From assembly GCA_964384915.1 (NCBI GenBank), contig CAYLMA010000005.1:62001-126000 (forward strand): 64,000 bases of DNA, given 5' to 3'. Below the pieces are notes generated by a model that was given only the letters and a program-made list of their open reading frames with translations, had not been told where the DNA came from and did no database searches. The first letter of the stretch is position 1. Each line of letters begins with the position of its first letter. This DNA is from Sulfurimicrobium sp964384915 (lineage in GTDB: Bacteria > Pseudomonadota > Gammaproteobacteria > Burkholderiales > Sulfuricellaceae). This document shows, piece by piece, positions 1 through 8,084 of this stretch. Made by a program: the position numbers and the translations under genes.

Positions 1-685
1 CCGCCCCGCCGGGAATCTCCCAGCTCGGCAGGCCCTGTGGGTAGCCGGTCAGATCGAAACGCGCGCCATCATCGCTCACCGGGCGCAACACCTCCAGATG
101 GAGCGCCTTGCAGATGAATTCGCGGTAAACATCGTGCATGTACTTTTCGAACAGCGAGTGCTGCCCCCCATCGGTGAGATTGGGGTTTTTGGGATCGGCC
201 AGCTTGGCTTCACGCAACTCGTCCATGGGAAAGACGATGAAGTGATTGTGCAGCATCCGGATGCTGGGCACGCCGGGAGAAGTCAGCGGCCATGTGGCGT
301 CCAGGCTGGCTTCACCGGCCAACACCAGGTGTTGCGCCGGGTCCGGATATTCTTCCAGCATGTAGTCGATGATGATCTGATTCATCCTGTTCCACACATG
401 CCTGACGTTATCCGGCACCTGGGTGCGGCGCACCGGCCGTCCCAGCGGATTGAGTATGCATTGCGAAGTGTTGTAGATGATCGAGGTATCGAACTCGGTG
501 CTGTGCCCCAGCGCCTTGCGATACAGCAGCAGATTCTCCGGGTTCAGCAACAGGCCATTGTTATGCACCAGATCATTGAGATTTTCGGTACTGTTGAAAA
601 ACTCATTGGGCTTCATTCCCTCCGGCACATCGAGCGGGATGGGACGGAAGGGCGTAACAATTTCGCGCGGGCCGGTTTGGAACAT
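1..685 (-). CDS. Unrecognised protein, partial (3' end outside window)
   Basis: An open frame starts at ATG 685 and runs off the left edge without a stop, giving 228 codons. An AGAGG ribosome site lies 8 bases before the ATG. The protein begins MFQTGPREIVTPFRPIPLDV and holds the stretches LLLNPENLLLYRKALGHSTE, SIRMLHNHFIVFPMDELREA and LPSWEIPGG. It has no signal peptide or membrane segment in the visible part and looks soluble. The HNHFIVF stretch faintly resembles a histidine-triad strand but is incomplete, so I assign no function. It starts 45 bases after the der stop on the same strand and may be the last gene of that operon. Confidence 0.7.
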   Translation of the reverse strand, partial: MFQTGPREIVTPFRPIPLDVPEGMKPNEFFNSTENLNDLVHNNGLLLNPENLLLYRKALGHSTEFDTSIIYNTSQCILNPLGRPVRRTQVPDNVRHVWNRMNQIIIDYMLEEYPDPAQHLVLAGEASLDATWPLTSPGVPSIRMLHNHFIVFPMDELREAKLADPKNPNLTDGGQHSLFEKYMHDVYREFICKALHLEVLRPVSDDGARFDLTGYPQGLPSWEIPGGA

Positions 686-730
686 GTCGTACCTCTGGTT
701 TTTCCCTGAGACTTTGGGCCCACGAGGCCC

Positions 731-2140
731 TTAGTATTTTTTGCCGTAAGTCTTGCGGCTGCGCCGCCGTTTCCGATGCGCCGCCTTCTCTTCATCCTCT
801 GTTTTTGGGGCTGGCGTTCTGCCCGCAAAAGGATTTTGACCCTGCTTGAATTGCACCCTGAGCGGCGTGCCTTCGAGTTCGAAAGCCTTGCGGAAAGTGC
901 TTTCCAGATAACGCTTGTAGCTGTCCGCCACACCAGCGACCGCGGTGCCATGCACAATCACCAGCGGCGGGTTGGACCCCCCCTGGTGGGCATAACGCAG
1001 CTTCGGCCGGATCGGGCCGACCTTGGGCGGCTGGTGCTTCTCTGTCGCGGCAATCAAAACGCGCGTCAGCATGGGCGTGGACATCTTCTTCATCGCTGCC
1101 GCAAAGGCGCCGTCGATGGATTTGAACAACCCGCCCACGCCACTGCCCTGCAATGCGGAAATGTAGTGATACTTGGCAAATTCCAGGAACTGCAGTTTCC
1201 GCGCCAAATCACTTTTGATCACATCGCGCCGCGCCTCATCCAGGCCGTCCCACTTATTCACCGCGACCACCAGCGCCCTGCCCGCCTCAAGAATAAAACC
1301 GGCGATATGCGCATCCTGTTCGGAGATATCCTGACGCGCATCCAGCACCAGCACCACCACATTGGCATCTTCAATGGCCTGCAGGGTCTTGATGACGGAA
1401 AATTTCTCGACCGCCTCGAAAACCTTGCCCTTCTTGCGCACACCGGCAGTATCGATCAGGGTATAGCGTCGACCATCGCGCTCCAGATCCATGTAGATGC
1501 TATCGCGTGTCGTGCCCGGCTGATCAAAGGCGATGACCCGTTCTTCGCCCAACAGGCGATTGACCAGCGTTGACTTGCCCACATTGGGGCGGCCGACGAT
1601 GGCAACCTTGGGATGATCCTCTTCCTCGCCTTCGTCTTCCTGTTCGCCAGGAAAGTCCTCCAGAGCCAGTTCGACCAGTTCACGCACACCTTCGCCGTGC
1701 GCGGAGGAAATCACCAGCGGATCACCCAGCGCCAGCTCATGGAATTCTGCCGCCACCACTTCGCGGCGCATGCCTTCGGCCTTGTTGACTGCCAGAAACA
1801 AGGGCCGGCCCGACTTGCGCAGTCCTTCCGCAATAATCTTATCCTGCGGCGTCAAGCCCTGGCGGGCATCCACCAGAAAAATGATGCAATCGGCCTCATC
1901 CACAGCCTGCAGGGTCTGTTTAGCCATCTCGTGCAGGATGCCATTCTTGGCAACCGGCTCGAAACCGCCGGTATCCACCACCAGATAGGGTTTGCTGCCC
2001 ACCCGGCCGTGACCGTAATGGCGATCCCGCGTCAGGCCAGGCAGATCGGCCACCAGCGCATCACGGCTCTGGGTTAGGCGGTTGAAAAGCGTGGATTTTC
2101 CGACGTTGGGACGTCCCACCAGAACAAGAGTAGGTTTCAT
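731..2140 (-). CDS. der: Ribosome-assembly GTPase Der (EngA)
   Basis: Encodes 469 residues, normal for the family. Der is an essential GTPase that helps mature the 50S ribosomal subunit in the cytoplasm. Two tandem GTPase domains are visible: the first has GRPNVGKST at residues 9-17, the second repeats GRPNVGKST near residue 183 and has NKWD near 303. A KH-like domain follows, and the tail is strongly basic (HRKRRRSRKTYGKKY). Between the domains is an acidic linker (GEQEDEGEEEDH). The start overlaps the bamB stop by 4 bases (ATGA), so the two are probably translationally coupled. Confidence 0.97.
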   Translation of the reverse strand: MKPTLVLVGRPNVGKSTLFNRLTQSRDALVADLPGLTRDRHYGHGRVGSKPYLVVDTGGFEPVAKNGILHEMAKQTLQAVDEADCIIFLVDARQGLTPQDKIIAEGLRKSGRPLFLAVNKAEGMRREVVAAEFHELALGDPLVISSAHGEGVRELVELALEDFPGEQEDEGEEEDHPKVAIVGRPNVGKSTLVNRLLGEERVIAFDQPGTTRDSIYMDLERDGRRYTLIDTAGVRKKGKVFEAVEKFSVIKTLQAIEDANVVVLVLDARQDISEQDAHIAGFILEAGRALVVAVNKWDGLDEARRDVIKSDLARKLQFLEFAKYHYISALQGSGVGGLFKSIDGAFAAAMKKMSTPMLTRVLIAATEKHQPPKVGPIRPKLRYAHQGGSNPPLVIVHGTAVAGVADSYKRYLESTFRKAFELEGTPLRVQFKQGQNPFAGRTPAPKTEDEEKAAHRKRRRSRKTYGKKY

Positions 2141-3318
2141 TGGGTCGCCAGTGTAAATAGGCCGCCATTGCGTGTCTGCAGCAACAGATTCTGCCCCAGC
2201 AACAAAGGCGTGGCAGCAATCGCGCTGCCGTCGGTGGACGCACGCGCGGCAAAACTGCCGTCTTCACGCGACAGGAAATGCACATAACCTTCCAGATCAG
2301 CCACGGCCACATGCTTTCCGCTCACGACCGGGGCGCTCAAGCGACGATTCAGCAGCTTGTCCTGCTTCCACAAACTGGCGCCACTGCTTTTATCCAGGGC
2401 ATGCACCGCGCCACGGGCATCGCTAACATACAGTGAGGAAGCATCCAGCGACAAACCGGAGACACTCGACATTTCGCGCGCCCAGATTAGGTTGCCGTTG
2501 ACAATTTCGAAGCAGGCCACCCGCCCCTGATAGGCTACCGCACAAATACTGCCGCCATCCACTACCGGCTGACTGGTCACATCGGCGATGCGCTCAAGTT
2601 CGGTGGCGCCGCGCGGCTGGGCCACGCTGGCTTCCCAGCCCAGAATGCCATTGGAGAGCGACAGCGCCACCAGTTTGCCGCCCGCATATCCGGCGAATAC
2701 GCCACCGCGCATCACCACCACGCCGGCATGGCTGCGAATTGCCAAGGATGGCAGTGCGCGTTGATACACCCACTTGCTCTTTCCATCGCGGGCATCCAGT
2801 CCGTAAATTTGCCCATCCGCGGCACGCACTACGACAATTCCTTCTGCCGCCTGGGGAGCGCTCAGCACTTCCGATGAAACTCTGGATTGCCATAGAGATT
2901 TGCCATCCAGATCATAGGCCAGCACTTCTCCCTTGCGAGTTGCCATCAAGACCAGCCCTGAACCCACGCCAACCCCGGCGGAAAGCTTCTTGCCTGTTTC
3001 CACGCGCCACAACTGCTTGCCGCTCTCGGCATCAAAGCGGGCAACGCTCCCGTCATGGCCCGTGGCATAAACACTGCCACCATCCACGGCGGGGGTAAAT
3101 ACATAATCTCCAGCACTGCCGACACCGGCCCGCCATTGAGTATTTATAGATGCGCTGGGCTTGATTTCGGCCAATGGCAAAGGTTTTTCTGCGCCGGCCT
3201 TGCCCTCCCACAGGCCAAAACCGGTGGAGATGGACTCACCAAGGCCGGCACATCCCCCCAGTGACAAGGCAAGCAAACCCGCCAAGGGTACCCGCAGTGC
3301 CATACGAATATTCATCAT
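2137..3318 (-). CDS. bamB: Outer-membrane assembly lipoprotein BamB
   Basis: Encodes 393 residues. BamB is the beta-propeller lipoprotein of the BAM complex that inserts outer-membrane proteins. The N-terminus is a lipoprotein signal with lipobox LGGC, lipidated cysteine at residue 23. The mature part has repeated PQQ-type propeller blades with motifs such as GSVYATGHDGSVARFDAESG, GQIYGLDARDGKSKW and GAVHALDKSSGASLW. It overlaps yfgM upstream and der downstream by 4 bases each, the usual order in beta- and gammaproteobacteria. ATG at 3318 or the next codon (MMNIRM) could be the exact start. Confidence 0.95.
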   Translation of the reverse strand: MMNIRMALRVPLAGLLALSLGGCAGLGESISTGFGLWEGKAGAEKPLPLAEIKPSASINTQWRAGVGSAGDYVFTPAVDGGSVYATGHDGSVARFDAESGKQLWRVETGKKLSAGVGVGSGLVLMATRKGEVLAYDLDGKSLWQSRVSSEVLSAPQAAEGIVVVRAADGQIYGLDARDGKSKWVYQRALPSLAIRSHAGVVVMRGGVFAGYAGGKLVALSLSNGILGWEASVAQPRGATELERIADVTSQPVVDGGSICAVAYQGRVACFEIVNGNLIWAREMSSVSGLSLDASSLYVSDARGAVHALDKSSGASLWKQDKLLNRRLSAPVVSGKHVAVADLEGYVHFLSREDGSFAARASTDGSAIAATPLLLGQNLLLQTRNGGLFTLATQ

Positions 3319-3944
3319 CCCCCCAAACCATCCAGTTTCAACTGCACCAGCCCACGATAGCCACCGGATGGGTCCATCTTTTCCAAAGCCAGCTGATAAG
3401 CTGCACGCGCCTCGTCGTTCTTGCCGGAGGCCAACAGCACATCGCCCCTCAGATCGGCGTACAGTCCATCAAAACCTGCGCCATGCTTCGAATCAAGAAG
3501 CTTGAGCGCTTCTTCATGTTTTTTCTCGTCCAGCAATACGCCCGCCAGCTGCAGCCGGGCAGCGTCCTTAATTTCGTCGCTTTTTGCATGATCCATCACC
3601 CATTGAAACTGGGCCATGGCGCTTTTGCCGTCCCCGCTCTCATAGTTGGATCTGGCCGCGATAAAAGCAGCCCGTGACGCGTACGCAGTGCGCGGAAAGC
3701 GCTCCATGAGCTGCCCGGCAATACCACGTACGTTTTTGACATCGTGCTTTTCGACTGCGCCCTGAAAGGCCTCATACAGTCCTGCCGCCTGCGTTGTCTG
3801 CTGGTGCTGGTAATAGCGCCAGCCCTGAATTCCAGCCACAATCGCCACGAATACCGCGACACCGAGCAGCACGGTGTTGCCGTTTTGCTTCCACCACGCC
3901 TTGATGGTGTCAATTTGTTCCTGCTCTTCCAGATCGTAAGCCAT
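3315..3944 (-). CDS. YfgM-family TPR membrane protein
   Basis: Encodes 209 residues beginning MAYDLEEQEQIDTIKAWWKQ. An upstream in-frame ATG at 3992 is less likely because ATG 3944 has a GAGGTG ribosome site at good spacing. One membrane segment follows (TVLLGVAVFVAIVAGIQGW), then a periplasmic tetratricopeptide region with repeats such as ARLQLAGVLLDEKKHEEALKLL. The family (DUF2133/YfgM) works with the SecYEG translocon and periplasmic chaperones in E. coli. Lies between hisS and bamB and overlaps bamB by 4 bases. Confidence 0.88.
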   Translation of the reverse strand: MAYDLEEQEQIDTIKAWWKQNGNTVLLGVAVFVAIVAGIQGWRYYQHQQTTQAAGLYEAFQGAVEKHDVKNVRGIAGQLMERFPRTAYASRAAFIAARSNYESGDGKSAMAQFQWVMDHAKSDEIKDAARLQLAGVLLDEKKHEEALKLLDSKHGAGFDGLYADLRGDVLLASGKNDEARAAYQLALEKMDPSGGYRGLVQLKLDGLGG

Positions 3945-4041
3945 GTACACCTCAAAAAAAACCTTATCAACCACGGAGCGCGCGGAGAGCACGGAGCAAT
4001 GTTGGCCCCGTGTTTTTCCGTGTTCTCCGCATACTCTGTAG

Positions 4042-5307
4042 TTACACTTTCTTTCCCATCACATCAACCGCTTCTGCAGCCGTCATGCGTGCCTGGTCAC
4101 CGAGCGCCCGCAACGGCTTGAGGGTAAGCTGCCCTTCCGCCGCTTCTTCATCGCCAATGATCACCGCGTAACGCGCTCCGCTCGCATCCGCCTTTTTCAT
4201 CTGCGCCTTGAAGCTGCCGCCACCGCAATGAAGGATCACATGCAATCCCTGCTCACGCAGTGTTTCAGCAGCCAACAAAGCGAACCGGTCCGCGGCTTCA
4301 CCCTGATGCACCACGTAAGCATCGGCGGGTTGCTCGGGCGCCCGAAACTGCTGTTCTTCCAGCAGCGCCAGCAAACGCTCCACCCCCATGGCAAAACCAC
4401 AGGCAGGAGCCGGTTTGCCGCCGATCTGGGCGATCAAGCCATCATAACGTCCACCTGCACACACCGTGCCCTGCGCCCCCAGGCGAGTCGTCACCCATTC
4501 GAACACGGTGAAATTGTAGTAATCCAGCCCCCGCACCAGACGAGGGTTGATGCGGTATTCAATACCGGCCTCGCGCAGCATGGCCTGCACTTCCTCGAAA
4601 TGCTTGAGAGAAGCTTCGTCCAGGTCGTCCAACAACTTCGGCGCGCCTTCGATCAAGTTCTGCAGGTCCGGATTCTTGCTGTCCAGCACACGCAGGGGAT
4701 TGGTTTTAAGACGGCGTTTCGAGTCCTCGTCCAGCAGCTCGGCATGCTGCTCCAGGTAGTGCACCAGGCGGGCGCGATGACGGGCGCGATCCTCCGAACT
4801 GCCGAGCGTGTTGATCTCCAGCGCCACATCCTGCAATCCAAGTCTTTTCCACAGTCGCGCCGTCATCATGATCTGTTCCGCGTCCATGTCCGGGCCGGCG
4901 AAGCCCAGTGATTCCACGCCGACCTGGTGGAACTGGCGGTAGCGTCCTTTCTGCGGGCGTTCATGTCGGAACATCGGCCCCATGTACCACAGGCGTTGCG
5001 GCGCATTGTAAAGCAGATTGTGCTGCAGCACGGCACGCACGCAGGAAGCGGTCCCTTCCGGGCGCAGCGTCAGGCTCTCGCCATTGAGGGCGTCGGTGAA
5101 GGTATACATCTCCTTCTCCACGATATCGGTCACTTCGCCGATGGCGCGCTTGAACAGTCCGGTCTGCTCCACGATAGGCATGCGGATGCAACGGTAACCG
5201 TAGCTCTTCAGCCAGTCGCGCACCGTATCCTCGAAAAATTCCCACAGCGCGGCATGCTCCGGAAGGATGTCGTTCATGCCGCGGATCGCTTGAATGCTGC
5301 TTGTCAT
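4042..5307 (-). CDS. hisS: Histidyl-tRNA synthetase
   Basis: Encodes 421 residues, the normal length. This class II synthetase charges tRNA-His. Recognisable stretches are the N-terminal AIRGMNDILPEHAALWEFFE, motif 2 region FRHERPQKGRYRQFHQ, the histidine-binding RGLDYYNFTVFEWV, CAGGRYDGL, and motif 3 ACGFAMGVERLLALLE. A C-terminal anticodon-binding domain follows. It lies 97 bases upstream of yfgM and 65 bases downstream of ispG, on the same strand. Confidence 0.97.
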   Translation of the reverse strand: MTSSIQAIRGMNDILPEHAALWEFFEDTVRDWLKSYGYRCIRMPIVEQTGLFKRAIGEVTDIVEKEMYTFTDALNGESLTLRPEGTASCVRAVLQHNLLYNAPQRLWYMGPMFRHERPQKGRYRQFHQVGVESLGFAGPDMDAEQIMMTARLWKRLGLQDVALEINTLGSSEDRARHRARLVHYLEQHAELLDEDSKRRLKTNPLRVLDSKNPDLQNLIEGAPKLLDDLDEASLKHFEEVQAMLREAGIEYRINPRLVRGLDYYNFTVFEWVTTRLGAQGTVCAGGRYDGLIAQIGGKPAPACGFAMGVERLLALLEEQQFRAPEQPADAYVVHQGEAADRFALLAAETLREQGLHVILHCGGGSFKAQMKKADASGARYAVIIGDEEAAEGQLTLKPLRALGDQARMTAAEAVDVMGKKV

Positions 5308-5372
5308 ATTGTTTTTACTGGAAAGTCGGGGTCGGCGGCAGGCCGGATTGCCGCATGCGCCCCTTCAAATGA

Positions 5373-6488
5373 TTAACTGGCCACCTTGACCGGAATCGCG
5401 CCCAGGCCGCCCTGCTTCATCGCCGCGATGCGCGCACGCACTTCGCGCTCGATCTGGTCGACGATTTCCTCGTCGCTTACCTTGTGGCTCGGCTTGCCTT
5501 CGACATACAGCAGGTTCGGCTCACCGCCGGCCAGGCCGATATCCGCTTCGCGCGCCTCTCCGGGGCCATTCACAATGCAGCCGATGACGGCCACGTCGAG
5601 ATGCTCCATCACATCCTCCAGGCGCTGTTCCAGCTCATTCACCGTCTTGATCACATCGAAATTCTGGCGCGAACAGGAGGGGCAGGCAATGATATTCACG
5701 CCCTTGTTGCGCAGGTGAAGACTCTTCAGGATATCGAAGCCGACTTTGACCTCTTCCACAGGATCGGCGGCGAGGGAAACGCGGATGGTGTCGCCGATCC
5801 CGGAGGCCAGGATCATGCCCAGGCCTATGGCCGATTTCACGCTACCGGAACGCAAACCGCCCGCTTCAGTGATGCCAAGATGGAGCGGCTGATCAATCTG
5901 GCTGGCGAGCAGTTTGTAGGCCTCCACTGTCATGAAGATTTCCGAGGCCTTGAGGCTGACCTTGAAATCCGGGAAATTCAGGCGTTCGAGAATCTCGATG
6001 TGGCGCAGGGCCGACTCCACCAGCGCTTCCGGCGTGGGCTCCCCATATTTCTTCTGCAGATCCTTTTCCAGAGAGCCGGCGTTGACGCCGATGCGGATCG
6101 GGATGCCATGGTCCTTGGCCGACTGCACCACGGCCCTGACGCGATCCTCGCGTCCGATATTGCCTGGGTTGATGCGCAGGCAATCGGCACCCAGTTCCGC
6201 CACGCGCAGGGCAATCTTGTAGTCGAAATGGATGTCGGTCACCAGCGGCACCGGCGAACGCTTCCTGATCAGGCCAAAGGCCTCAGCCGCTGCCATGCTG
6301 GGAATGGACACGCGCACGATATCAGCGCCGGCCTTGGCAGCCCGCTCGATCTGCGCCACGGTGGCATCCACATCAGTGGTCTCGGTGTTGGTCATGGTTT
6401 GCACTGAAATCGGCGCATCACCGCCAATCAGGACATTACCCACCTTGATCTGCCGGCTTTTGCGGCGGGGAATCTCGACTTTGAACAT
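5373..6488 (-). CDS. ispG: 4-hydroxy-3-methylbut-2-enyl diphosphate synthase
   Basis: Encodes 371 residues. IspG (GcpE) is the [4Fe-4S] enzyme that converts methylerythritol cyclodiphosphate to HMBPP in the MEP isoprenoid pathway. The N-terminal half is a TIM barrel (PISVQTMTNTETTDVDATV). The cluster ligands are in CPSCSRQ near residue 270 and in CIVNGPGE near residue 305. This is the short bacterial form without the plant-type insert. It begins 10 bases after the rodZ-like stop and belongs to the ndk-der operon. Confidence 0.97.
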   Translation of the reverse strand: MFKVEIPRRKSRQIKVGNVLIGGDAPISVQTMTNTETTDVDATVAQIERAAKAGADIVRVSIPSMAAAEAFGLIRKRSPVPLVTDIHFDYKIALRVAELGADCLRINPGNIGREDRVRAVVQSAKDHGIPIRIGVNAGSLEKDLQKKYGEPTPEALVESALRHIEILERLNFPDFKVSLKASEIFMTVEAYKLLASQIDQPLHLGITEAGGLRSGSVKSAIGLGMILASGIGDTIRVSLAADPVEEVKVGFDILKSLHLRNKGVNIIACPSCSRQNFDVIKTVNELEQRLEDVMEHLDVAVIGCIVNGPGEAREADIGLAGGEPNLLYVEGKPSHKVSDEEIVDQIEREVRARIAAMKQGGLGAIPVKVAS

Positions 6489-6498
6489 GTTTAGAAAC

Positions 6499-7317
6499 TC
6501 ACTCCAGTGTCAGGCGCGCCACATCGGCCTTGGCGAATGCGGAAAGGTCTACAGGCTGGCCTTTGTAGGTCAACTTCACATTAGGCGAACTCCCGATCAC
6601 CAGGGACAAAGGCGCTTCACCTTCCACGACCTGATCGGCGCCCGCAGCATTATTCTGCGAGTGAATGATTTTGCCATTTTTGTCGCGCACCTCGACCCAG
6701 GCACGGCCAGAAAACGTCATTGTCAATCGCGCCAGCGCTGGCGCAGGCACGGAGACGCCAGCGGGCACGACGGGTTCTGTCGCAGCCGACGCATCGGATG
6801 GAATCGCAACAGCAGGTTCGTGTGCAAGCGGCGGCTCAACGGCAGGCAGCGCCGGGGAAGAAGGAGCATCAGGCACGGTCGTGTGGGACAGCATGCCCTT
6901 AGGCTGCTCAGGACCGAGCCACTCGAGCACTCCCCAGGAAGCCACAGCCACAATGACAAAAGCCACCATCAGCCATTTCAGCCATGGTTTAGCATGGTGT
7001 TCTGAAAAGCTGATCTTCTGCGATGGCGCCTGAATCTGATGCGATTCCTCTTCTTTCCCGAAAGAAAGATGAGCCATCAATGGCTCAGGGTCAAGCTGCA
7101 CCAGGCGCGCATAATTCCTGATGAAGCCACGCACAAAAGTACGGCCGGGCAACTTCGAATAATCGTCCAACTCGAGTGCTGCAATCTGTTTCTCTGAGAG
7201 ACGCAGCGCACGCGCCACATCAAACATGCTCAGACCCTGGCTTTCCCGCTCGCGCCTGAGCTTCGCTCCCGCCCCCTCTGAGGGTGCGGACGCCTGTTCT
7301 TCAACCATATCCGTCAC
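6499..7317 (-). CDS. RodZ-like helix-turn-helix membrane protein
   Basis: Encodes 272 residues. An N-terminal XRE-type helix-turn-helix (residues about 17-80, with LRRERESQGLSMFDVARALR and GRTFVRGFIRNYARL) is followed by one membrane segment (WLMVAFVIVAVASWGVLEWL), a Pro/Ala-rich linker and a C-terminal DUF4115 domain (LARLTMTFSGRAWVEVRDKN). That is the RodZ architecture; RodZ links MreB to the cell envelope in rod-shaped cells. The start overlaps the pilF stop by 4 bases. Its place before ispG matches other proteobacteria. Confidence 0.9.
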   Translation of the reverse strand: MTDMVEEQASAPSEGAGAKLRRERESQGLSMFDVARALRLSEKQIAALELDDYSKLPGRTFVRGFIRNYARLVQLDPEPLMAHLSFGKEEESHQIQAPSQKISFSEHHAKPWLKWLMVAFVIVAVASWGVLEWLGPEQPKGMLSHTTVPDAPSSPALPAVEPPLAHEPAVAIPSDASAATEPVVPAGVSVPAPALARLTMTFSGRAWVEVRDKNGKIIHSQNNAAGADQVVEGEAPLSLVIGSSPNVKLTYKGQPVDLSAFAKADVARLTLE

Positions 7318-8084
7318 TGCTGCCCCTCTGCCTTACCCGTAATGTCGAACTGACCGTTGCGATAAGCGATTGCCTCGCGCGAATCGGGGAAATTCTTTCT
7401 CAATTGCAGGCCATAGTTTGCTTCCGCATCACGGTTGCCGATACGATGAGCAATACGCGCTCCAAGCCACAAGCCTTCCGGCGTCAGTCCACTCTTCATG
7501 AACTGCTCAAGATAAAACTGGGCATCATTGTACTTGGCGCGACGAAACTGGATGTCGGCAAGATAATAAAGCGCATGCGGTGGTGCCGGCTGAAACTTGA
7601 TGGCGCGCAAAAAGAAATCTTCCGCGCCCTTATCATCGCCTTTTTTTAGAGAACACTGGCCGGCATTGAGGTAGGCCTTTTCCGGCGTGGAATAGAGCGG
7701 ATTTTTCAATGCATTCATGAAATAGCCGATCGCCTCGTCCACGCGGTTGCGCTGGCACAGGAACCAGCCGTAGTTGTTGTGCGTATCAGAATTGCTCGAA
7801 TCGATGCTGAGGGAACGTTTGAAACTCTCGTCCGCCTTGTCATATTCCCTCAGCTCCATGTAAACCAAGCCAAGGATATTATAGGCAGGCGCATACTTGG
7901 AGTCGGCACTGATGGCTGTATTCAACTCTTCCAGAGCAACGCCAAGCTTGCCCATGCCAAAATAGCCGGCACCCAGTTCAGTATGAATCTGGGCCCGTCT
8001 TGATTCACCTGTCAGCGACTCCGCCCATGCCGGTAAAGCTGTAAAGGTCCACGCCATCAACATTACAGCCAGCACTTTTTTCAT
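7314..8084 (-). CDS. pilF: Type IV pilus biogenesis/stability protein PilF/PilW
   Basis: Encodes 256 residues. A 21-residue signal peptide ends ALPAWA and is followed by TPR repeats (LGAGYFGMGKLGVALEELNT, YNILGLVYMELREYDKADES, HNNYGWFLCQRNRVDEAIGY). PilF/PilW is the pilotin for the PilQ secretin of type IV pili. The signal peptide has no lipobox cysteine, whereas characterised PilF and PilW proteins are lipoproteins, so attachment to the outer membrane may differ. Overlaps rodZ and rlmN by 4 bases each. Confidence 0.92.
   Translation of the reverse strand: MKKVLAVMLMAWTFTALPAWAESLTGESRRAQIHTELGAGYFGMGKLGVALEELNTAISADSKYAPAYNILGLVYMELREYDKADESFKRSLSIDSSNSDTHNNYGWFLCQRNRVDEAIGYFMNALKNPLYSTPEKAYLNAGQCSLKKGDDKGAEDFFLRAIKFQPAPPHALYYLADIQFRRAKYNDAQFYLEQFMKSGLTPEGLWLGARIAHRIGNRDAEANYGLQLRKNFPDSREAIAYRNGQFDITGKAEGQQ

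Noticed and set aside
5484..6407. 307-codon frame antisense to ispG
   Set aside because: It is the mirror frame of a strongly conserved gene in GC-rich DNA; no domain and no ribosome site.
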